A stretch of DNA of 11,175 bases from Candidatus Krumholzibacteriota bacterium. Its GTDB lineage: Bacteria > Krumholzibacteriota > Krumholzibacteriia > Krumholzibacteriales > Krumholzibacteriaceae. The DNA is taken from NCBI GenBank assembly GCA_030613345.1, contig JAUWMD010000059.1, positions 1 through 11,175 on the forward strand, in the 5' to 3' direction. The position numbers were made by a program, and so were the translations under genes. Below, one piece after another: positions 5,623 to 11,175 of the stretch (the stretch's first letter is position 1; each line of letters begins with the position of its first letter). Under the pieces are notes generated by a model that worked only from the letters and a program-made list of their open reading frames with translations, had not been told where the DNA came from and did not search any database.

Positions 5623-8018
5623 AAGTAAGCCTGAACTGGTTGAAGAGGTACGTTGATATCGAAGAGGATCCGGCGACCCTGGCACACGACCTGACCATGT
5701 TTGGCCTTAACGTCGAATCGGTGGAGGTCTGTGGCGGGGAGTACACAGATGTCGTGTTCGGCCGCGTTCTCGAGTGCGGAAGGCATCCTGATGCCGACAA
5801 ACTCAGTGTCTGCACGGTCGACGCCGGAACGGGGACACCACTGAACATCGTATGCGGCGCTCCGAACGTCAGGGCCGGCCTGAGTGTCGCCGTAGCCGTC
5901 CAGGGGGCGGTGCTCAAGGGTGGATTCAAGATAAAGAAGACAAAGCTCAGGGGAGTAGTATCGGAGGGCATGATATGCTCGGAGATCGAACTGGGTATCG
6001 GAGATGACGCCGGCGGGATCATCGAACTCGATATGGAACTCGAGCCGGGAGCGAGCCTCGACGGCAGGCTCGGCTCCAGCGACGTGATACTGGACATTGA
6101 AGTGACTCCCAACAGGCCCGACCAGCTCTCCCATTTCGGTATAGCGCGTGAAATCGCCGCTCTATACATGCGTGAGCTGAGGGAGCCCGAATTGTTTGAC
6201 CTGGAGACCGGATATGATTTTCCGATAGAGACCGAAGACGACAGCGACTGTTCGAGGTACAGCGCCGCGTTCGTGGGCGACATAAATATCGGTCCCTCGC
6301 CGAAGTGGATGAGGGACCTGCTGATATCCGCCGGAGTGAAACCGATCTACAATATAGTGGACGTGACCAACTTTGTGCTTCTCGAGATGGGCCAGCCTCT
6401 GCACGCCTTCGACCGTGACAAGCTCGGCCGGGACGGGATCTTCATCCGCAGGGGCAGGTCCGGGGAATCGATGTATACCCTTGACGACATCGAGAGAGAG
6501 GTCGGGGAGGATGTCCTGCTCATTACGGACGGCGAGACTCCGGTCGGGGTCGCCGGAGTGATGGGCGGCAGGGATTCGGAGATAACAGGGAGCACAAAAA
6601 GGGTTCTTATCGAGAGCGCCTGGTTCGACCCGAGGGCGGTCCGCAGGTCGAGCAGGGAGCTGAAGCTCGATACGGAGGCCTCATACCGCTTCGAGAGGGA
6701 AGGCGATCCGGGAATCACGGTCAGGGCTCTCATGAGGGTGTGCAGGCTTATAGCCGATATCGGCGCCGGGAAGCCGGAGAAGCTTCACGCAGACTACCTC
6801 GCCGACCGCGAGCTTATAGAACCGCGCACGATCACGTTGAGGACGAAGCAGGCTAACAGGCTGATTGGTACCAGGCTCGGCGCGGATGACCTTGTCGAGC
6901 TGCTGTCAAGGCTGCAGCTGATATCAGTAGAGGATGGCAAAGACATCAATGTCACGGTCCCGACGTTCAGGCGCGACATTACGGAGGAAGTCGACCTGAT
7001 AGAGGAAGTCGCCCGGCTCTACGGGTACGAGAATATCGGAAGGGAAGAGGGGCGGTGCAGCTCGCTCTTTTCCGAGGTGTCGATCGTCGATATGAGGAAC
7101 GAGGAGCTCTGCGACAGGCTCGCAGCTCGGGGATTCGCCGAGGTGATAACGACTTCGTTCATGGATCCAGGAGACCCGGGAAGTTTTGAATGGGGCGAGA
7201 GCGATCCGAGGAGCCGCCATGTCGAGATATCGAATCCCCTTACGGTCGCGCAGTCGGCATTAAGGACATCGCTGCTGCCCGGGATGCTCAGGGTGATCCG
7301 GCGCAACGCCCCGGTCGAGCGCGATGGTATCAGGATCTTCGAGCTCGCAAAGGTATTCCTGCAGAGAGAAGAGGGGAGAGGGCTGCCACGCGAAGAGCTC
7401 CACCTCACGGCCTTGTTCACGCGCAGGAGCGCTCCGCTGCAGTGGCATGGTGAGCAGAGAGACTTCGATTTCTTCGATATGACGGGAGAGGCGGAATCGG
7501 TGCTGGAATGGCTCGGGGCGACGAAGGACCTGGTCATGGAGAGAATAAAGGCCAGCGAGCCCGACTTTCTCTTCGAGTGGATACTGAAGAACAGACCTGC
7601 CGGGAACTGCGGGATGATCCCCGGGAGGGTGCTGGCCCGGTTCGATATAGATACACGCGTCTACTATTTCGACCTGCTGATAGATGTCTTTCCGCCCGGA
7701 CGAAGCGGTCGGAAGAGCTATATCAGGATCAGCCAGTATCCAGCAGTGAAGAGGGACCTCTCGGTCCTGGCGCCGGAAAGGGTTACATTTTCTGACGTTA
7801 GAAACGTTGTAAAGAAAAGAGCAAAACACCTTGAATCAGTGAGACTTTTCGATTACTATCGTGGCGATCGTCTGGGGGAAAGAAAGAGAAGCTATGCCTT
7901 CAGGATGACCTTCAGGTCGATGGAGGGAACGCTGGACGATGAAACGGTTGACAGGACTATTGACAAGGTGCTGGCGGCCCTGCAGAACGAGTTGCAGGTG
8001 ACGCTGAGGTCTGAGTAG
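5619..8018 (+). CDS. pheT: Phenylalanyl-tRNA synthetase beta subunit
   Basis: tRNA-binding and editing subunit of PheRS, 799 aa (E. coli 795). Domains in order: N-terminal MKVSLNWLKRYV; OB-fold tRNA-binding domain (about 40-150, with GRHPDADKLSVC and NIVCGAPNVRAG); B3/B4 editing domain (about 210-385, with NIVDVTNFVLLEMGQPLHAF and ASYRFEREGDP); B5 (about 400-475); the catalytic-like core (with NPLTVAQSALRTSLLPGML); C-terminal FDX-ACB domain (about 702-795, with YPAVKRDLSVL). The start is GTG 5619, overlapping the pheS stop as GTGA, which gives exactly the family N-terminus. An in-frame ATG at 5601 would add MGGGAG and lacks a good ribosome-binding site. Purine-rich GGTGGGGGTG upstream of the GTG is a loose site, consistent with coupled reinitiation. 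Confidence 0.97.
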   Translation: MKVSLNWLKRYVDIEEDPATLAHDLTMFGLNVESVEVCGGEYTDVVFGRVLECGRHPDADKLSVCTVDAGTGTPLNIVCGAPNVRAGLSVAVAVQGAVLKGGFKIKKTKLRGVVSEGMICSEIELGIGDDAGGIIELDMELEPGASLDGRLGSSDVILDIEVTPNRPDQLSHFGIAREIAALYMRELREPELFDLETGYDFPIETEDDSDCSRYSAAFVGDINIGPSPKWMRDLLISAGVKPIYNIVDVTNFVLLEMGQPLHAFDRDKLGRDGIFIRRGRSGESMYTLDDIEREVGEDVLLITDGETPVGVAGVMGGRDSEITGSTKRVLIESAWFDPRAVRRSSRELKLDTEASYRFEREGDPGITVRALMRVCRLIADIGAGKPEKLHADYLADRELIEPRTITLRTKQANRLIGTRLGADDLVELLSRLQLISVEDGKDINVTVPTFRRDITEEVDLIEEVARLYGYENIGREEGRCSSLFSEVSIVDMRNEELCDRLAARGFAEVITTSFMDPGDPGSFEWGESDPRSRHVEISNPLTVAQSALRTSLLPGMLRVIRRNAPVERDGIRIFELAKVFLQREEGRGLPREELHLTALFTRRSAPLQWHGEQRDFDFFDMTGEAESVLEWLGATKDLVMERIKASEPDFLFEWILKNRPAGNCGMIPGRVLARFDIDTRVYYFDLLIDVFPPGRSGRKSYIRISQYPAVKRDLSVLAPERVTFSDVRNVVKKRAKHLESVRLFDYYRGDRLGERKRSYAFRMTFRSMEGTLDDETVDRTIDKVLAALQNELQVTLRSE

Positions 8019-8026
8019 GAGTCAAA

Positions 8027-8311
8027 ATGGGGACAACCGGTCTCGCTGACTTCGACCTGCTGGAAAAGAAGATCAGGAAGGCTGCGAAGTACATAGAGCA
8101 GCTTCAGGTTGAGAAAAAGCAGGCCGAGGACGCCAATATTAAGTTGAAAGAGGGACTCGATTCGCTTTATATTGAAAATGAGGAGTTGACGAAAGAGCTG
8201 AAACACCTTAAGAAAGAAAAAAATACGAAAAAAGACCTCGAAAAGACAAGAGAGGAGTTAAACAACAAGATAGAGGAGATGCTCGCGAAGCTGGAAGGAA
8301 TCGACATATAG
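8027..8311 (+). CDS. ZapB-like coiled-coil cell division protein
   Basis: 94-aa, strongly charged protein of almost continuous heptad-like pattern: LEKKIRKAAKYIEQLQVEKK, then a second segment LTKELKHLKKEKNTKKDLEK, ending GIDI. No membrane segment or enzyme motif is seen. AGGAG (8017-8021) lies 5 nt before the ATG, and only 8 nt separate the gene from pheT, so it is co-transcribed with the PheRS genes. It directly precedes zapA. A short coiled-coil protein in this position is commonly annotated as ZapB, which links ZapA at the FtsZ ring to the chromosome terminus through MatP in E. coli. The ZapB role is inferred from size, coiled coil and neighbour; coiled coils match each other non-specifically. 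It could be an unrelated coiled-coil partner of ZapA. Confidence 0.75.
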   Translation: MGTTGLADFDLLEKKIRKAAKYIEQLQVEKKQAEDANIKLKEGLDSLYIENEELTKELKHLKKEKNTKKDLEKTREELNNKIEEMLAKLEGIDI

Positions 8312-8385
8312 ACTTCATGCTGTCGCGGGCGGTTTACGGGACGGGGTTGTGAGGATGGTTCCGCATTGATCTGAGAGGTAGAAAG

Positions 8386-8685
8386 ATGGCCGAAAAAAGC
8401 AGTACCGAGAAGGTCGAGATATTCGGTCAGGAATATAAGATAAAAGGAGCGGGCGATCCCGAATATATCCACAAGATTGCAGGTTACGTGGACAGCAAGA
8501 TGAGAGAGATCGCCCATTCCAGTGGTATCATGTCCCAGTCCAGGATCGCCATATTAGCTGCTCTTAATATCGCCGACGAGCTGCACCAGGAAAGGGACGA
8601 GAGGGAGAAAGCAAAAGGTGCACTCGCTGATCAGGCCGCCAAACTGGGCGAGATGCTGGAGGACAAGATCAGTGTAGGACGATGA
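8386..8685 (+). CDS. zapA: Cell division protein ZapA
   Basis: 99-aa FtsZ-ring-associated protein that crosslinks FtsZ protofilaments at mid-cell. The N-terminal globular part is typical of ZapA (KVEIFGQEYKIKG, then DPEYIHKIAGYVDSKMREIA). RIAILAALNIADELHQERDE leads into the C-terminal coiled coil used for dimer and tetramer formation. Length matches the family (about 85-110 aa). GAGAGGT (8373-8379) lies 6 nt before ATG. The 74-nt gap from the ZapB-like gene has no clear promoter or hairpin. The 6S RNA gene follows, the same neighbour as in E. coli (zapA-ssrS), which supports both calls. Confidence 0.93.
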   Translation: MAEKSSTEKVEIFGQEYKIKGAGDPEYIHKIAGYVDSKMREIAHSSGIMSQSRIAILAALNIADELHQERDEREKAKGALADQAAKLGEMLEDKISVGR

Positions 8686-8759
8686 TCCTCCGCCCCGGGG
8701 AAACTTTGAAACCCATGGAGCGGGGATTTGAGGAAAAAAACAAAGCATAACGCTTTTAA

Positions 8760-8946
8760 AAATTCCCTGCTGTGTTTGTGCAGGCGAAGATCGTTTTTTG
8801 CCAACACTTTGAGCCAGGATCTCCGATATCCGGCCTGGGATGCCGTGCCCGTTGTGGCGGGAGGGCTGAGCGGGACGTGAGGATTTCCACCTTTCGAGGC
8901 AGGGCTTAAAAGATCTGTCGCGTACGGCACCGAGTGGGGAATTTTT
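8760..8946 (+). ncRNA. ssrS: 6S RNA
   Basis: About 187 nt with 6S-type architecture; 6S RNA mimics an open promoter and binds sigma70 RNA polymerase. The ends pair: AAAAATTCCC (8758-8767) with GGGAATTTTT (8937-8946). An inner closing stem pairs GCGA-AGATC (8784-8792) with GATCT-G-TCGC (8912-8921, one bulged G). Inside is a large asymmetric region, with GAGCC on the left strand near 8811 and GGGCTTAAAAGATCTG on the right (8902-8917). The latter resembles the conserved GCCTTAAAACTG of E. coli 6S. Placement just after zapA matches many bacteria. The ends are estimated. No clean promoter was found; CATAAC (8746-8751) is a possible weak -10. The flank 8686-8759 shows nothing else I can support. 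Confidence 0.85.
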
Positions 8947-8988
8947 ATTGTAGTTCCTTCCGTAGACCGTTTCCCAATGATAAAAATG

Positions 8989-9003
8989 AATATGCCCCAT
9001 ATT
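8989..9003 (+). repeat. Small AT-rich inverted repeat between 6S RNA and rny
   Basis: AATATG (8989-8994) and CATATT (8998-9003) flank a CCC loop, and two more T residues follow. The stem is weak, and it may be a minor 3' processing or termination aid or chance. The rest of 8947-9042 is AT-rich; I see TTGCAG (9012-9017) but no well-spaced -10 to go with it. Confidence 0.3.
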
Positions 9004-9042
9004 TTATGTATTTGCAGTATGTTGTGGCGTTAAACGATCAAT

Positions 9043-9072
9043 GGAGGTGAACCGCCGGATTTAGGGCGGAAG
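9043..9072 (+). promoter_or_regulatory. Shine-Dalgarno plus hairpin before the rny start
   Basis: GGAGGTGA (9043-9050) is a full-strength Shine-Dalgarno but lies 22 nt from ATG 9073. Between them CCGCC (9052-9056) and GGCGG (9065-9069) can form a 5-bp hairpin with an 8-nt loop. Folding this hairpin leaves about 7 nt between the GGAGG core and ATG, a normal distance. No start codon in the rny frame lies nearer the site. ATG 9041 also opens a seven-codon reading frame (MEVNRRI) that stops at TAG 9062-9064, 8 nt before rny. Confidence 0.5.
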
Positions 9073-10641
9073 ATGATGGATTCAATCTTCTTTTATATCT
9101 CGGCGGGGATCTTCGTTCTTTTTCTCGGGTTTTTTCTGGGTTGGCTGATAAGCAGGAAGGTGACTCAGAGCCAGCTGAAGCATACCCAGAAACTCGCGGA
9201 GAACATAATCGCGGAGGCTCAGCGCGAGGCTGAGACCAGGAAAAAGGCGTCGATTCTCGAGGCCAAGGACGAGTGGTACAAGGCAAAGCAGCAGTTCGAG
9301 AAAGACACTGCCGAGGCGAGAGCCGAACTGAAGAAGCTGGAGAGGCGCATCGAGGATAAGGAGCACAACATCAACCGGAAGGTCGATTTCCTCGAGAAGC
9401 GCGAGGTAGAGCTGATCGACAAGAAGAAAACGCTTGAAAAGAAGCTCCATGCAATATCGGAGAAGAACGCGCATCTCGACGAGATACTCCACAGGCAGAA
9501 CGAGAAGCTCGAGAAGATCGCCGGGATGAGCACGGAGTCGGCGAAGAAGCTCCTGATAACCAATCTGGAGAACGAAGCCCGCACCGCAGCGGCGAAGCAG
9601 ATCAAGCAGATCAAGGACGAGGCCGAGAGAAACGCTTCCAAGATCAGCAGGAAGATCATCACCCTGGCTATCGAGAGGTGCGCCGCCGACCACGTCGTCG
9701 AATCGACCGTGTCGGTAGTAGACCTTCCCAACGATGAGATGAAGGGTAGGATCATCGGCCGCGAAGGCAGGAATATCAGGGCCTTCGAAAATGCCACCGG
9801 CATCGACGTGATCATCGACGACACTCCCGAGGCGGTCATCCTTTCCGGATTCGATCCGATCCGCCGCGAGGTGGCGCGGCTGGCCCTCGACAAGCTCGTC
9901 AAGGATGGCCGGATCCATCCTGGCCGTATCGAAGAGCTCGTGGAGAAGACGAGAAAAGTGCTCGAAGAGGAGATAATGGAGATCGGAGAGCAGACCATCC
10001 TGGATCTCAACATGCACGGCGTCCACACAGAGATTGTCAGACTCCTGGGAAGACTCCGGTACAGGACGTCGTATGGACAGAACGTTCTGCAGCACTCGAA
10101 GGAAGTAGCTTTTGTGGCCAGTCTTCTGGCGAGTGAACTGGGACTCGATCCGGTGCTGGCCAAGCGCGCCGGACTGCTCCACGATATCGGCAAGGCTGCC
10201 GATCACGAGATCGATGGGCCCCATGCGGAGATAGGAGCGGAATTCGCGCGGAGGTATGGCGAGAACGATGTGATTGTGAACGCGATAGCGTCGCACCACG
10301 AGGATGTAGAGGCAGAATCGCTGATAGCGCATATAATCTCGGCCGCCGACGCGATCTCGGGGGCGAGACCGGGCGCGAGGCGGGAGACGCTGGAGAACTA
10401 CATCAGGCGTCTCGAAAAGCTCGAGAAGATCGCCGATGCATTCGACGGAGTCGAGAAATCTTACGCGATCCAGGCCGGACGCGAGATCAGGATACTTGTC
10501 AGTCACAGGAGAGTCGATGATGCGCAGGCGGCGCAGCTTGCCGGTGACATCTCCCGCAAGATCGAGGATGACATGGAGTACCCGGGACAGATAAAGGTCG
10601 TAGTCATAAGGGAGACCCGGGCGGTCGACTACGCGAGATAG
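9073..10641 (+). CDS. rny: Ribonuclease Y
   Basis: Membrane-anchored endoribonuclease that starts mRNA decay, 522 aa (family about 510-520). In order: N-terminal transmembrane segment (about 5-26) followed by SRK; long charged coiled coil (about 30-195); KH domain with GRIIGREGRNIRAFE (225-239); HD domain with H341, the H370-D371 pair in LLHDIGKA, HH 408-409 and D426 (SAADAISGARPGARRE); C-terminal RNase Y domain ending YPGQIKVVVIRETRAVDYAR. ATG 9073 is followed by a second ATG (9076), and either could be used. The upstream Shine-Dalgarno is unusually distant, with a hairpin in between. The gene is followed 7 nt later by a ymdB-family gene, the same pairing as in B. subtilis. All HD metal-ligand residues expected appear present, so it should be active. 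Confidence 0.97.
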   Translation: MMDSIFFYISAGIFVLFLGFFLGWLISRKVTQSQLKHTQKLAENIIAEAQREAETRKKASILEAKDEWYKAKQQFEKDTAEARAELKKLERRIEDKEHNINRKVDFLEKREVELIDKKKTLEKKLHAISEKNAHLDEILHRQNEKLEKIAGMSTESAKKLLITNLENEARTAAAKQIKQIKDEAERNASKISRKIITLAIERCAADHVVESTVSVVDLPNDEMKGRIIGREGRNIRAFENATGIDVIIDDTPEAVILSGFDPIRREVARLALDKLVKDGRIHPGRIEELVEKTRKVLEEEIMEIGEQTILDLNMHGVHTEIVRLLGRLRYRTSYGQNVLQHSKEVAFVASLLASELGLDPVLAKRAGLLHDIGKAADHEIDGPHAEIGAEFARRYGENDVIVNAIASHHEDVEAESLIAHIISAADAISGARPGARRETLENYIRRLEKLEKIADAFDGVEKSYAIQAGREIRILVSHRRVDDAQAAQLAGDISRKIEDDMEYPGQIKVVVIRETRAVDYAR

Positions 10642-10648
10642 TGACGAA

Positions 10649-11175
10649 ATGAGAATACTCGTAATCGGTGATGTCCTGTCGAAGACCGGCAGGCTCGCCC
10701 TTAAAAACGGACTTCCCGGGCTGAAGAAGAAGCTCGGTGTGGATTTCTGCACAGCAAATGTCGAGAACGGGGCGGGGATGTTCGGTGTGACCCGCAAGGT
10801 GGTAGAGGAGATCAGGGCGAGTGGCGTCGACGTGATGACGAGCGGAAATCATATCTGGGACAAGCAGGAAGGGATCTCACTCCTCGACGAGCGCACCGAT
10901 ATGCTCAGGCCCGCAAACTATCCCCCAGGGGTCCCGGGCAGGGGCTGGCGAGTCTACGATGTGGGAACCGTGAAGGTCTGTGTCATCAACCTCCAGGGGC
11001 GTACTTACATGCCCGACATAGATTGTCCGTTCAGAGCGGCAGACCGGGTGCTGTCGGAATTCGATCCCGGAGTAAGGGTCAGGATAGTCGATTTTCACGC
11101 AGAGGCGACGAGTGAGAAGCTCGCGATGGGGTTCTACCTCGATGGAAGGGTGAGCGTTCTCGCCGGCAGCCATAC
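10649..11175 (+). CDS. ymdB: YmdB-family metallophosphoesterase, 5' part
   Basis: First 175 codons of a calcineurin-like metallophosphoesterase (the family of about 260 aa also called TIGR00282); the gene runs off the window end. Visible metal and catalytic residues are D8 (VIGDVL), E39 and N40 (TANVENGAG), N67 and H68 (SGNHIWD), H150 (VDFHAEATSEK) and H175 (AGSH). These fall at the same positions as in B. subtilis YmdB, a phosphodiesterase reported to hydrolyse 2',3'-cyclic nucleotides and to affect biofilm formation and the transcriptome. It lies 7 nt after rny with no obvious ribosome-binding site (GTGACGAA), so coupled translation with RNase Y is likely. A joint role in RNA turnover is inferred from that pairing. 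The exact substrate cannot be read from sequence. Confidence 0.93.
   Translation, partial: MRILVIGDVLSKTGRLALKNGLPGLKKKLGVDFCTANVENGAGMFGVTRKVVEEIRASGVDVMTSGNHIWDKQEGISLLDERTDMLRPANYPPGVPGRGWRVYDVGTVKVCVINLQGRTYMPDIDCPFRAADRVLSEFDPGVRVRIVDFHAEATSEKLAMGFYLDGRVSVLAGSH

Noticed and set aside
8686..8759. Terminator after zapA or a clear 6S promoter
   Set aside because: CCCC/GGGG pairings are short and lack a T-tract. TTGAGG (8728) and CATAAC (8746) are only 12 nt apart, so no confident promoter could be assigned.
8554..9000. 148-codon minus-strand open frame across the zapA end and the 6S RNA region
   Set aside because: It covers a structured RNA gene and the zapA coding end. The translation resembles no protein I know, and the 6S RNA explains the region better.
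9082..10797. 571-codon open frame on the minus strand opposite rny
   Set aside because: It is an antisense shadow of a codon-biased gene: no family resemblance, no ribosome-binding site, and the sense strand encodes a complete RNase Y.

Overview
The window is a bacterial housekeeping segment with every gene on the + strand, about 57-58% GC by eye. Arg codons AGG/AGA and Ile codon ATA are frequent in the genes read closely. Protein sequences, a CCA-encoding tRNA gene, strong Shine-Dalgarno sites and the order thrS-infC-rpmI-rplT-pheS-pheT-(zapB-like)-zapA-6S RNA-rny-ymdB point to a Gram-negative-type bacterium. The order resembles deltaproteobacterial or FCB-group/candidate-phylum genomes. The lineage is inferred and cannot be fixed without a search.

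Layout. Bases 1-1046 are the 3' part of dnaK. A tRNA-Val(GAC) gene with its own near-consensus promoter follows (1063-1189). thrS (1308-3233) has a strong leader hairpin. Between thrS and infC there is a probable promoter overlapping the thrS stop, then a structured leader of about 145-190 nt. That leader contains an intrinsic terminator and a competing antiterminator helix, so it looks like an attenuator. infC (3391-3981) appears to start at AUC, a rare initiation codon. rpmI overlaps the infC end by 20 nt, then come rplT, pheS (1-nt overlap) and pheT (4-nt overlap). This is one translation operon: initiation factor, two 50S proteins and both PheRS subunits.

After pheT the transcript continues into a 94-aa coiled-coil protein (ZapB-like) and zapA, both tied to FtsZ-ring assembly. 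A 6S RNA gene (about 8760-8946) lies between zapA and rny. rny encodes RNase Y, with an N-terminal membrane anchor, coiled coil, KH and HD domains. It is followed 7 nt later by a ymdB-family metallophosphoesterase cut off by the window edge.

No mobile element, CRISPR array or defence system is visible. The points of interest are cis-regulatory: the infC attenuator, the AUC start, a hairpin between a strong Shine-Dalgarno and the rny start codon, and a thrS leader hairpin. I see no evidence of an undescribed multi-gene system.
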